Positions 53,928 through 62,259 of a stretch of 64,000 bases of DNA are shown here, one piece after another; the first letter of the stretch is position 1, and each line of letters begins with the position of its first letter. Location of the stretch: NCBI RefSeq assembly GCF_001514535.1, contig NZ_BCNO01000001.1, positions 124,001 to 188,000 of the forward strand, read 5' to 3'. Source of the DNA: Thermodesulfovibrio aggregans. GTDB taxonomy: Bacteria; Nitrospirota; Thermodesulfovibrionia; Thermodesulfovibrionales; Thermodesulfovibrionaceae. A program made the translations under genes and the position numbers. A model generated the notes under the pieces. It worked only from the letters and a program-made list of their open reading frames with translations, searched no databases and was not told where the DNA came from.

Positions 53928-54515
53928 ACAAAATTTTTCCATAATTGCTTGAAAACAAGGATGATTTCTTATGAGATCATATGTTTTGGATGTTTTAAGA
54001 TATTTCCAGTTATTGTAGCCTTTTTCAATTGCCTGAAGTAGCCATTTACAGGCTTCTTCAGGCATTCCTTTTATAGCAAAAAGTTCTGCCATACTGTTTA
54101 ATGCATAGATGTTGTTAGGATTAAGTTCAATTGATTTACTAATATCTCTCTCAGCTTCTTCTAATTTACCCATTAGTAGATATGTGAATCCTCTGTTGTT
54201 GTATGGCATTCCATTGTTTGGTTTTAACTCAATAGCCTTATTATAATCTGCAATTGCTAACTCGTATAGACCCAAAACTGAATAAACAATTCCACGATTA
54301 TTATAAGCAAGAAAGTAATCTGGTTTAAGCTCAATAGCCTTTGTGTAATCTGCTATTGCAAGATGATAAAGTTTTTTTCGGTAATATGCATTTCCTCTTT
54401 CTTTATAAGCCTGATAGTTATCAGGCTCTTTTTTTATAATTTTTGTATACTTTGCAATTGCAATATCGTGCTTTTTTCTTTTTATAAATTTTAAATTTTT
54501 ATTTGCCTGTGGCAT
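53892..54515 (-). CDS. TPR-repeat protein
   Basis: 207 residues containing four clear tetratricopeptide repeats (about 15-150), each with the A/Y-x3-G/N-x-A-Y consensus, such as AIADYTKAIELKPDYFLAYNN. No signal peptide or membrane helix; the C-terminus carries a less regular helical part. A protein-interaction scaffold of unknown partner. No ribosome site precedes the ATG; a -10 box ends 6 nt upstream. Confidence 0.85.
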   Translation of the reverse strand: MPQANKNLKFIKRKKHDIAIAKYTKIIKKEPDNYQAYKERGNAYYRKKLYHLAIADYTKAIELKPDYFLAYNNRGIVYSVLGLYELAIADYNKAIELKPNNGMPYNNRGFTYLLMGKLEEAERDISKSIELNPNNIYALNSMAELFAIKGMPEEACKWLLQAIEKGYNNWKYLKTSKTYDLIRNHPCFQAIMEKFCSRSSHTEIFKS

Positions 54516-54521
54516 ATTTAA

Positions 54522-54551
54522 ATTTTATTTTGTTTTGTTGTTTTATTTCAA
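54522..54551 (-). promoter_or_regulatory. Promoter of the TPR gene, predicted leaderless
   Basis: Minus strand TTGAAA (54551-54546), an 18-nt spacer, TAAAAT (54527-54522), then TTAAAT directly before the ATG. Confidence 0.45.
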
Positions 54552-54559
54552 CACTTATA

Positions 54560-55144
54560 TCAACCAATCCATACAGTTTTATTAAAATCAAACATTCCCT
54601 CGACAAAATGATTTGTGGTGCCTCTGAATCCAACTTTGAGTCTATCTTCAAGGTTATAATACTTAAGGCATGTTCCGCATGTAAATATCTCTGTTCCCAT
54701 TTCTTCAATCTTTTTTAGAAGCTGAATAAACTCTTCATCTACAGTAGAAAGCTTAACAGCTGTATTCATTAAAAAAATCATCTGGGGAAGTTGCTTTGTT
54801 GCTATCATTGTTTCAAAGTAGGCTTTCATAAGAATTCTACCAAGTTTCTCATCTTTACCAATTACATCTGATGTAATGATAACAAGTAAATCTTTTTTAG
54901 CAGGTTTTTCTTTATGCGAAGTAATCTGACATGTATACCCTTTAACTATTTTAACTTTCCAGTAATCTTCCTCTTTTTCAACTTCATAATAATAACCAAA
55001 TCGAGTAGCATATTTCTTTAAATTTTCCATAGAACCTTCATTATCAACAACTATTGTTACCACTCCCTCTTGCATTTTTGATAATGCCTCTTCCGCAAGG
55101 ATAATTGGCTTAGGACATGCTAATCCTCTCGCATCTATCTCCAT
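54560..55144 (-). CDS. yedF: YedF-type selenium/sulfur-transfer protein
   Basis: Two-domain protein, 194 residues from the ATG at 55144 (GGAGGG upstream; a longer frame to 55177 has no such site). An N-terminal TusA-like domain has the CPxP motif C10-P-K-P (ARGLACPKP), which carries persulfide or perselenide. A C-terminal DsrE-like domain includes FTCGTCLKYY. This fusion corresponds to the selenium-metabolism YedF group (TIGR03527), usually found in genomes that use selenium. selD, selA and selB are not in the window. Confidence 0.88.
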   Translation of the reverse strand: MEIDARGLACPKPIILAEEALSKMQEGVVTIVVDNEGSMENLKKYATRFGYYYEVEKEEDYWKVKIVKGYTCQITSHKEKPAKKDLLVIITSDVIGKDEKLGRILMKAYFETMIATKQLPQMIFLMNTAVKLSTVDEEFIQLLKKIEEMGTEIFTCGTCLKYYNLEDRLKVGFRGTTNHFVEGMFDFNKTVWIG

Positions 55145-55213
55145 AACTCCCTCCGATTTTTTATTTATTTTACTCAATTTTATGGGAAGTTATAAATATG
55201 TTAGGATAAAATA

Positions 55214-55786
55214 ATGGAAAGATTAATTCTGGCAATTACAGGAGCTTCAGGCATAATTTATGGAATAAGACTTCTTGATGAACTTTCTAAAAATTTTGAA
55301 GTTTCTGTAATTTTATCTAAAAATGCAATTCAGGTGATTAAGCATGAAATAGGGATAGAAAGCCTACATGAGTTTAAACAGAGATTTAATAAACCAAATA
55401 TAAAGATTTATTCTGAAAATGATATTGATGCTTCAGTAGCAAGCGGCTCTTATAAAACCAGAGGGATGTTCATTGTTCCCTGTTCAATGAAGACTCTATC
55501 TTCAATTGCCAGTGGTTATGCCGATAATTTAATTACAAGAGCTGCTGATGTGACGATTAAGGAAGGAAGAAAACTCATTATTTCTCCAAGAGAAATGCCT
55601 CTTAGTTCAATTCATCTTGAAAATATGCTAAAACTTGCTAAAATTGGAGTCATCATAGCACCACCAGTGCCTGCTTTTTATCACAAACCCAATACAATTG
55701 ATGATATTGTTAATTTTATAGTTGGTAAGCTTCTTGATAGCATGGGGATAGAAAATCAACTTTACAGGAGATGGAATGGACAGTAA
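55214..55786 (+). CDS. ubiX: Flavin prenyltransferase UbiX
   Basis: Prenylates FMN with dimethylallyl phosphate to make the cofactor of UbiD-type decarboxylases (including the MqnL step of futalosine menaquinone synthesis). 190 residues with ITGASGIIYGIRLL (8-21), the phosphate-binding PCSMKTLSSIASG (about 94-106) and the SPREMPLSSIHLENM motif. GGATAAA precedes the ATG. The 3' end overlaps hemH by 11 nt. Confidence 0.94.
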   Translation: MERLILAITGASGIIYGIRLLDELSKNFEVSVILSKNAIQVIKHEIGIESLHEFKQRFNKPNIKIYSENDIDASVASGSYKTRGMFIVPCSMKTLSSIASGYADNLITRAADVTIKEGRKLIISPREMPLSSIHLENMLKLAKIGVIIAPPVPAFYHKPNTIDDIVNFIVGKLLDSMGIENQLYRRWNGQ

Positions 55787-56714
55787 AATTGGAGTATTAC
55801 TGCTTAACATGGGAGGACCTGACAGTCTCTCAGCAATTAAACCCTTTCTTTATAATCTTTTTAGCGATCCTTACATAGTAAACTTTGGATTTATGCAAAA
55901 ACCTCTTGCATGGCTTATTTCTAATTTAAGGTCAGGTAAGATTAAAAAAGCATATGAAAAAATTGGTGGTAAATCTCCTTTAAAGGAAATTACAGAGGCA
56001 CAGGCAAGAGCTCTTGAAGAAGCATTGGGGGATAATTTTAAAGTTTTAGTTGGGATGCGATACTGGCACCCTTTTATTGAGGAAGCTCTACAAGATTTTT
56101 TAAAATTAAAAATAAAAAAAGTTGTTGCTATTTCGCTTTATCCTCAATTTTGTAGGGCTACTACTCTTTCAGTATGTGAGAAATTTAAAGAATTGGCAGA
56201 TGGATACTTTGACTTTAAAATTATAAAATCATGGTGCGACTATCCTCTATTTATTGAAGCATGGGTTGAGAACATTGAAAGATCATTAAAAAAACTTGGA
56301 AATGACTGTTTTTTACTTTTCAGTGCCCATGGAATTCCTATTTCACTTCATAAAAAGGGTGATCCCTATATCTCTGAAGTAGAGAGAACCGTAAAAGCTA
56401 TTACCAATAGGATGAACCTAAAGCAATTTAAAATATGTTATCAAAGTAGAACTGGACCTGTTAAGTGGGTAGAACCCTCAACTGACGAAGTTATAAAAGA
56501 TCTAAGCAAAGAGGGAATTAAAAAAATTTTAATCATACCTGTGAGCTTTGTATCTGATCATATAGAGACTCTTTATGAGATTGACTTTGTTTACAAAAAA
56601 ATGGCAGAGGAATCAGGGGTAAAACTTTACAGGGTTGACTCCTTAAACACCTCATCAAAGTTTATTGAAGCTCTCAAAAATCTTGTATTAGAATCTTTAG
56701 AAGGAGGAAGTTAA
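55776..56714 (+). CDS. hemH: Ferrochelatase
   Basis: Inserts iron into porphyrin (protoporphyrin or coproporphyrin) for haem. 312 residues: [12 protein letters not shown] (6-17), [11 protein letters not shown] with the metal-binding histidine (about 180-190), [17 protein letters not shown] (in part) and [16 protein letters not shown] with the catalytic glutamate. GGAGATGGA overlaps the end of ubiX. No 2Fe-2S cysteine extension. Middle gene of ubiX-hemH-queF. Confidence 0.95.
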   Translation: MDSKIGVLLLNMGGPDSLSAIKPFLYNLFSDPYIVNFGFMQKPLAWLISNLRSGKIKKAYEKIGGKSPLKEITEAQARALEEALGDNFKVLVGMRYWHPFIEEALQDFLKLKIKKVVAISLYPQFCRATTLSVCEKFKELADGYFDFKIIKSWCDYPLFIEAWVENIERSLKKLGNDCFLLFSAHGIPISLHKKGDPYISEVERTVKAITNRMNLKQFKICYQSRTGPVKWVEPSTDEVIKDLSKEGIKKILIIPVSFVSDHIETLYEIDFVYKKMAEESGVKLYRVDSLNTSSKFIEALKNLVLESLEGGS

Positions 56715-56716
56715 AA

Positions 56717-57076
56717 ATGCTTTATGGTGAAAAAGCTATAGAAGAGGCAAAACTTGAAGCATGGGACAATCCATATCCTGATAGAGATTACAGAATTGAG
56801 ATCAGCTTTCCTGAGTTTACATGTTTATGCCCAAGATCTGGATATCCTGATTTTGCAACAATTAAGATAAGCTACATTCCTGATAAAAAAATTGTTGAGC
56901 TTAAATCATTAAAACTTTACCTTAATTCTTACAGAGATAAATACATTTCTCACGAAGCGGTAACGAATAAAATATATGATGATCTTCACAATCTTCTTAA
57001 ACCAAGATTTCTTGAAGTGATTGGAGACTTTAATCCAAGAGGAAATGTAAAAACCATTATAAAAGTGTCCTCATAG
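56717..57076 (+). CDS. queF: NADPH-dependent 7-cyano-7-deazaguanine reductase
   Basis: Reduces preQ0 to preQ1 in queuosine synthesis. It is 119 residues, so a type I (single-domain) QueF. Catalytic C38 in [14 protein letters not shown] with D45, and the QueF motif [15 protein letters not shown] (61-75) with the ISHE glutamate at 80. AGGAGG lies 10 nt before the ATG. It is followed directly by tRNA-Arg, whose -10 box sits just after the queF stop. Confidence 0.96.
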   Translation: MLYGEKAIEEAKLEAWDNPYPDRDYRIEISFPEFTCLCPRSGYPDFATIKISYIPDKKIVELKSLKLYLNSYRDKYISHEAVTNKIYDDLHNLLKPRFLEVIGDFNPRGNVKTIIKVSS

Positions 57077-57090
57077 AACAATCATTGTGT

Positions 57091-57096
57091 TATAAT
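57091..57096 (+). promoter_or_regulatory. -10 box of tRNA-Arg
   Basis: TATAAT 7 nt before the tRNA, so transcription would start at or next to its 5' end. No good -35 is visible, because the region lies in the end of queF. Confidence 0.45.
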
Positions 57097-57103
57097 ATTT
57101 TTA

Positions 57104-57177
57104 GCGCCCATAGCTCAGTAGGATAGAGCGGCGGACTACGAATCCGTAGGTCGGGGGTTCAAATCCTCCTGGGCGCA
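57104..57177 (+). tRNA. tRNA-Arg (ACG)
   Basis: 74 nt. The acceptor GCGCCCA pairs with TGGGCGC, with discriminator A. The anticodon loop CTACGAA gives ACG, whose A34 needs TadA editing to inosine. T arm CGGGG-TTCAAAT-CCTCC with wobble pairs. CCA is not encoded. Confidence 0.96.
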
Positions 57178-57203
57178 TTGATAAGATTAAAAGAGTTAAA
57201 CCT

Positions 57204-57983
57204 GTGAAAATAGGAATAATTGGCGGTAGTGGACTTAGTGAATCAGATATAAAAAAAGAGGTTATCACTATAAACACTCCCTATGGTGAGCCTTCATGTC
57301 CCTATGAAATAGAAGAATTTGATGATATAAAAGTTTTATTTCTCAGAAGACACGGACAGAAACACAGCATTCCTCCTCATAGAGTAAATTACAGAGCTAA
57401 TATCTGGGGATTTAAAACTGTCGGAATAGAGAGGATTTTTGCAGTTTTTGCTACAGGTTCTTTAGATGAATATTTTCCTCCGGGGAGCATAGTTATACCA
57501 GATCAGATAATAGATTTCACCCAAGGAATGAGAGCCAATACTTTTTATGAAGAGGGAAAGGTTGTTCATATAGATTTCACAGAACCATTCTGCTCTGAAA
57601 TGAGACACTATCTACTGGATACAGCCAGAAAATTAGGAATTGATGTAATACCTAGTGCAACATATGTTTGTGTAAATGGTCCCAGACTCGAGACAGCCGC
57701 TGAGATAAAATTTTTTAGAAATATTGGAGCTGACATCATTGGCATGACAGCTATGCCCGAAGCTTCTCTGGCAAGAGAAGCTGAAATATGTTATGCAGCA
57801 GTTGCTGTTGTTGCAAACTATGCAGCTGGAATATCAAAATTTCCTCTTACAGTTAAAGAGGTTATTGAAACAATGCAGGATACAATTGAGACAGTAGGCT
57901 TACTCATAAGAGAGACGATAAAGAGATTACCACAAGAAAGGGGTTGTCTCTGTAAAAATGCTCTTAAGAAAGCTTCTTTTTAG
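57204..57983 (+). CDS. MTAP-family phosphorylase, probably methylthioinosine-specific
   Basis: Phosphorolyses methylthio-nucleosides to a base plus methylthioribose-1-phosphate. 259 residues, GTG start. Motifs: GIIGGSGL (4-11), RRHGQKHSIPPHRVNYRAN (48-66), PSATYVCVNGPRLETAAE (150-167) and GADIIGMTAMPEASLARE. At the base-binding site it reads N205-Y-A207. MTA-specific enzymes carry Asp at both positions, whereas the Pseudomonas methylthioinosine phosphorylase has Asn and Ala. This, with the MTA deaminase at 12910, points to the MTI route. The end overlaps the next gene by 26 nt. Confidence 0.88.
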   Translation: MKIGIIGGSGLSESDIKKEVITINTPYGEPSCPYEIEEFDDIKVLFLRRHGQKHSIPPHRVNYRANIWGFKTVGIERIFAVFATGSLDEYFPPGSIVIPDQIIDFTQGMRANTFYEEGKVVHIDFTEPFCSEMRHYLLDTARKLGIDVIPSATYVCVNGPRLETAAEIKFFRNIGADIIGMTAMPEASLAREAEICYAAVAVVANYAAGISKFPLTVKEVIETMQDTIETVGLLIRETIKRLPQERGCLCKNALKKASF

Positions 57984-58452
57984 TTTTTTAATTTTGCTTT
58001 TTTTTATTAATTCAACATCAGCATATGAAGTTGCCGATTTGGTAGTTGTTATTAAATCAAAGAGAGTCATGTTTCTAATGAATGAAGGTAAAATAATCAA
58101 AGCCTATAGAATTGCTCTTGGAAAAAATCCTGTAGGAAAAAAAACAGTTCAGGGAGATGGAAAAACTCCTGAGGGAAGATACTACATAGTTGGCAGAAAT
58201 CCAAACAGTAGTTTTTATAAAGCACTTAAAATATCTTATCCAAACGAACAGGATGTTGAGTATGCTACAAAAATTGGTTTAAAGCCAGGTAGTGGGATAA
58301 TGATACATGGCCTTTCAAAAAGGGTGGAGTATCTTGGAAAATATCATGTAATTGATGATTGGACAGAAGGCTGCATTGCTGTAACCAATGAGGAAATGGA
58401 TGAGATATGGAACTTAGTGCCTGATGGTACTCCAGTGGAGATTCTTCCATGA
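57958..58452 (+). CDS. L,D-transpeptidase (YkuD family)
   Basis: Periplasmic peptidoglycan cross-linking or protein-anchoring enzyme of 164 residues. A signal peptide (about 1-22) is followed by a YkuD domain with the catalytic motif H118-G-L (IMIHGLSKR) and the nucleophile cysteine in WTEGCIAVTNEE (about C142). No LysM or PG-binding domain. It starts inside the end of the phosphorylase gene and ends with ATGA overlap into the helicase gene, so three unrelated functions are in one transcript. Confidence 0.93.
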   Translation: MLLRKLLFSFLILLFFINSTSAYEVADLVVVIKSKRVMFLMNEGKIIKAYRIALGKNPVGKKTVQGDGKTPEGRYYIVGRNPNSSFYKALKISYPNEQDVEYATKIGLKPGSGIMIHGLSKRVEYLGKYHVIDDWTEGCIAVTNEEMDEIWNLVPDGTPVEILP

Positions 58453-59999
58453 TTAAAATCGATTTAAACGAAGAATTCCTCAGAGCTTTAAACTTAGCTG
58501 AAAATACAAATAAAAATTTATTTATAACAGGTAAAGCAGGCACAGGCAAGTCAACATTTTTAAACTATTTTAGAGAAAAAACGAAAAAAGATATTGTAGT
58601 TCTTGCACCAACAGGTGTAGCTGCAGTAAATACTAAAGGACAGACAATTCATTCATTTTTTAACTTTAAACCTGATATAACTATAAATAAAATAAGAGAG
58701 ATAAAACCTAGAAATCCAGCACTTTATAAGAAACTTGACTGCATCATCATTGATGAAATCTCAATGGTAAGAGCTGATCTTCTTGACTGCGTTGATGCTT
58801 TTTTAAAAATTCATGGTCCAAAGAAGAAAAAACCCTTTGGTGGTATTCAGGCGATCTTTATAGGTGATCTATATCAACTGCCCCCTGTTGTTACATCAAA
58901 AGAAAAAAACATTTTTAGAGATTTTTATAATACACCTTACTTTTTTAGTTCTAATGTTTTTAATGAGATGGAATTTGAATTTATTGAGTTTGAGAAGGTT
59001 TACAGACAGTCTGATATTGAATTTCTTGAAATTCTCAACTCAATTAGAAATAACACTGTAAATGACGAAATTATTGAGAAATTAAATAAGAGAGTAAATC
59101 CTTATTTTGAGCAAAATGATGAAGATTTTTGTATTTATCTTACAACAACAAATAAAATGGCTGAGAAAATAAATTTTGAAAGACTCTCAAAGATAAAACA
59201 TAAAGAATTCAAATACTACGGGTTTATTAATGGAGAATTTACTGAACAGGAACTTCCTACATCTCAAGAGCTTGTTCTTAAAGTTGATGCTCAGGTAATG
59301 CTTCTTAATAATGATTCAAAAGGAAGATGGATAAATGGTGATATAGGGAGAATAGTCAAGATAGAAACAAGAAAAACAGAGCCAGATATAATACATGTGG
59401 AACTTCAGAATGGAGAAGTTGTTGAGGTTACACCATTTACATGGGAGATGTATGAGTTTTATTATGACAAAGACAGGAAGAAGATTTTAACTCAGACAAT
59501 TGGAGATTTTACTCAATATCCTTTAAAGCTTGCATGGGCTATTACAATTCATAAAAGTCAGGGTTTAACTTTTGATAAATTAATTCTTGACATAGGAAGA
59601 GGAACTTTTTCACATGGTCAATTATACGTGGCATTGTCAAGATGTCGAACTCTACAGGGATTAATATTAAAAAAACCTCTTTCAAAGAAACATATACTAC
59701 TTGATAAAAGAGTTGTTGGATTTCTCACAAAATTTCAATACAGGCATTCAGAAAAAAATCTACCAATTGAGGAAAAAATAAAAATTATAAAAAATGCAAT
59801 AGAAACCGAGAAAAATCTGGAACTTGTCTACCTGAAATCTACAGATGTAAAATCAAAAAGAGTTGTAAAACCTATCTACATTGGAGAAATTGAGTACGGT
59901 AGTCGAACATTTCTTGGATTAAAGGCTTTCTGCATGCTACGAAATGAGGAAAGAAATTTCAATGTCGAAAAAATTATTGAACTGAAGCTCATAGATTAA
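58449..59999 (+). CDS. Pif1-type SF1B helicase with C-terminal WYL-like domain
   Basis: DNA helicase of 516 residues. Walker A GKAGTGKS (28-35), APTGVAAVN motif Ia (about 54-62), Walker B IIDEISMV (about 99-106), the GDLYQLPPV motif III (about 139-147), and a late AITIHKSQGLTFDK (UvrD_C-like) motif. The final 60 residues (457-516) read LELVYLKS...KRVVKPIYIGEIEYG...FLGLKAFCMLRNEERNF, the pattern of a WYL domain, a regulatory ligand or nucleic-acid sensor. GGAG lies 8 nt before the ATG. It could work in repair, replication restart or phage defence; the last is only a suggestion from WYL biology. Confidence 0.85.
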   Translation: MIKIDLNEEFLRALNLAENTNKNLFITGKAGTGKSTFLNYFREKTKKDIVVLAPTGVAAVNTKGQTIHSFFNFKPDITINKIREIKPRNPALYKKLDCIIIDEISMVRADLLDCVDAFLKIHGPKKKKPFGGIQAIFIGDLYQLPPVVTSKEKNIFRDFYNTPYFFSSNVFNEMEFEFIEFEKVYRQSDIEFLEILNSIRNNTVNDEIIEKLNKRVNPYFEQNDEDFCIYLTTTNKMAEKINFERLSKIKHKEFKYYGFINGEFTEQELPTSQELVLKVDAQVMLLNNDSKGRWINGDIGRIVKIETRKTEPDIIHVELQNGEVVEVTPFTWEMYEFYYDKDRKKILTQTIGDFTQYPLKLAWAITIHKSQGLTFDKLILDIGRGTFSHGQLYVALSRCRTLQGLILKKPLSKKHILLDKRVVGFLTKFQYRHSEKNLPIEEKIKIIKNAIETEKNLELVYLKSTDVKSKRVVKPIYIGEIEYGSRTFLGLKAFCMLRNEERNFNVEKIIELKLID

Positions 60000-60000
60000 A

Positions 60001-60849
60001 TTATCTTAAAAGGTCTCTCAGATTTTGAGCATAAGTGCTATTCATAGAAGAAAGTATCGAAACTTCTTTATAAGCTCTTTCTTTGTCATTGATCAGGTAA
60101 TAAAGAATTCCCCTCAGATAGTGGATATATGCAGAATTTAACCCTGAATTATTTATAACCTTTAATGCACCATTAAAATCTTTTTCAATTATATAGATTC
60201 CAACAACTTTTATAACATTTTCTTCAATATTTGATAGCATTTTGAAATATTCCTTTGCTTTTTTGAAGTTTCCAATACGATAATAGAGAACTCCAATTTT
60301 TTTTATAATATTATCTTCCTGCTTATTTTTAAGTAAATTTTCATACATTGATAAAGCCATGCTCCAGTTGCCTATTTTTTCATATTTTTCAGCTAAAGCA
60401 ATATAATCTGTTTCCTGTTTTTTTATCTCTATTTTTTTTGTTTCCAGAGGAAATAAATTTTTAACTTTTGAGTAAATATTTTTTTTATTTTCCATTAGCA
60501 CCTTTATATCTCTGTCAATCAAAACTTCTTCTGGATTAAAATAAATAGGTTTTCTCTGTAAAAAATCAATCAATAAAAGGGCAATACCCTGTTTTTTATC
60601 TATGATAATTGAGTCTTTAACAGGATAAACATGCCCATTATGCACAACAATTAACTGCGACTTAAGAGAAGTAATCCACTTCTTTATTGGCTCAATTTTG
60701 CTGACATAAATATCGTCTCTTTGTGTTTCAAGAAGTTTATACCCGTAAAAAGGTTTGTTATTTTCATCGGTAATGAAAACATAGACTGAATCTTCAGCAA
60801 ATAGGAAAGATGGAATAAATAGCAAAATAATTAAAATTAAACTTCTCAT
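60001..60849 (-). CDS. Exported TPR-containing protein, unknown function
   Basis: 282 residues with a signal peptide (about 1-18, ending FLFAED). An N-terminal beta-rich part (about 20-120) with DSIIIDKKQGIALLLID looks like a trypsin-like or PEGA-type remnant and is not recognised. TPR repeats follow from about 150 to 280 (YIALAEKYEKIGNWSMALSMYENLL and others). Probably periplasmic. Convergent with the helicase, 1 nt apart; divergent from the cysteine-rich gene. Confidence 0.75.
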   Translation of the reverse strand: MRSLILIILLFIPSFLFAEDSVYVFITDENNKPFYGYKLLETQRDDIYVSKIEPIKKWITSLKSQLIVVHNGHVYPVKDSIIIDKKQGIALLLIDFLQRKPIYFNPEEVLIDRDIKVLMENKKNIYSKVKNLFPLETKKIEIKKQETDYIALAEKYEKIGNWSMALSMYENLLKNKQEDNIIKKIGVLYYRIGNFKKAKEYFKMLSNIEENVIKVVGIYIIEKDFNGALKVINNSGLNSAYIHYLRGILYYLINDKERAYKEVSILSSMNSTYAQNLRDLLR

Positions 60850-60899
60850 TTAAATATTTTATCACAACAGAGTATATGAAAAGTTTTAAAATTTATTAA

Positions 60900-61388
60900 A
60901 TGCATCTTATTACCGAAAAAATAGAGCCTTTAAAAAAAAGAATAAAAATGTTAGAGAAAAAAGGGGAGTTGCCTAAAATAGAGTTGCTACTTAATGAGTT
61001 GAAAGAAATTATAATACAGGAAAACATGGAACGAAAACTCTGTGGAATGACTTCAATATGTGTTCAATGTGGTATTGAAGGTAAAAGCTGCTGCGGAAGC
61101 AATATAGAGTTTAAATACTCTGATGAACTTCTTTTAATAAATCTTCTTTATGGAGTTGAGATTCCTGAGGAGCCTAAATTTTCTGATATGTGTCTATTTC
61201 TTACAGATTCAGGATGTTTACTCTTTGCAAGAGATGCCTTTTGTATAAACTTTATCTGCGACAAAATTAAAGATAAACTCTCACCCGAAAAATTAAAAAA
61301 ACTCAGAGAATTAGAAGGATTGCATCTTAAACTTCAATTTCAACTTGAACAAAGACTTAAAAGATTTAGTGATGTTTATTATTTATAG
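60900..61388 (+). CDS. Cysteine-rich protein, possible metal-binding
   Basis: 162 residues, not recognised with certainty. Nine cysteines: C48, C54, C57, C64, C65, C98, C106, C115 and C120. The C54-x2-C57-x6-C64-C65 cluster followed by later cysteines is reminiscent of the YkgJ zinc/iron-chelating family but not a clean match. Helical N-terminus (about 1-45) and C-terminus (about 125-160). No signal peptide. No ribosome site; TAAAAT lies 7 nt before the ATG. It overlaps the cation-efflux gene by 23 nt. Confidence 0.7.
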   Translation: MHLITEKIEPLKKRIKMLEKKGELPKIELLLNELKEIIIQENMERKLCGMTSICVQCGIEGKSCCGSNIEFKYSDELLLINLLYGVEIPEEPKFSDMCLFLTDSGCLLFARDAFCINFICDKIKDKLSPEKLKKLRELEGLHLKLQFQLEQRLKRFSDVYYL

Positions 61389-62256
61389 AATTACAATAGA
61401 TTGAGCTTTTTTCGCATTTAATACACTCTACTTGAATAACACTGTGTTTGATCCCCATATTTTCAAGTTCCCTTTCAATCTGTTTTCTTATTGTATCTGC
61501 TTCACTTAGAAGTTGATTTTCAACAACTACATGAGCTGAAAAGGCTGGAACACCAAAACCTATTGACCATATATGAATATCATGAATATCAGTAATTCCT
61601 TTAATTTTCTTTATTTTTTCTGTTATTTCCTCTATGTCAAATCCTTTAGGAACAAAGTCGAGGAAAATCCATAGAGAATCCTTGATAACTCTTATCCCGC
61701 CAACAATAATAATTATTCCCACAAACAAGCTTACTATCGGATCAATTATAAACCATCCTGTAAATTTTATGATTAAACCTGCAACAATTACTCCTGCAGA
61801 AGAGATGGTATCTCCAATTACATGAAGCCATGCACTTTTTAAATTCAAATCTTCATGTTTATGACCTAAAATCCAAGCCATAAGTAGATTACCTAAAAAA
61901 CCAAACACTGCCACAGGAAGCATTATTGCAAAGTCAATTTTTGGTGGATTAATCAGTCTTTGATAACCTTCAAAAAATATTAAACCAGCAATCAAAATAA
62001 GACTAAGTCCGTTTATAAATGCTGCAAGAATACCAATTTTATGATATCCATATGTAGCTTTCTTATTTGATGGTTTTCTAACAATAATTGAAGCAATCAG
62101 ACTAAGAATTAATGCAAAGGAATCGGTAAAAACATGTCCAGCATCACTAAGCAAAGCAAGACTGTTACTTATTAGCCCACCAATTAGTTCAAAAATGAAA
62201 ATAAAAAAGGTTATTCCTAAGGCAAAAGATAGTTTTTTTGTAGAAGAATGCTGCAT
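61366..62256 (-). CDS. Cation diffusion facilitator (Zn/Co/Cd efflux)
   Basis: Six-helix proton-coupled metal exporter of 296 residues. The metal site is visible: D38/H41-x3-D45 in helix 2 (LLSDAGHVFTDSF) and H-x3-D in helix 5 (LHVIGDTISSAG). There is a long cytoplasmic C-terminal domain (about 200-285) with HDIHIWSIG, plus cysteines in QVECIKCEKS that may bind metal. The final residues NSINNKHH are histidine-rich. The ZitB/CzcD subgroup fits; the exact metal is not determinable. Confidence 0.92.
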   Translation of the reverse strand: MQHSSTKKLSFALGITFFIFIFELIGGLISNSLALLSDAGHVFTDSFALILSLIASIIVRKPSNKKATYGYHKIGILAAFINGLSLILIAGLIFFEGYQRLINPPKIDFAIMLPVAVFGFLGNLLMAWILGHKHEDLNLKSAWLHVIGDTISSAGVIVAGLIIKFTGWFIIDPIVSLFVGIIIIVGGIRVIKDSLWIFLDFVPKGFDIEEITEKIKKIKGITDIHDIHIWSIGFGVPAFSAHVVVENQLLSEADTIRKQIERELENMGIKHSVIQVECIKCEKSSIYCNSINNKHH

Positions 62257-62259
62257 TGT

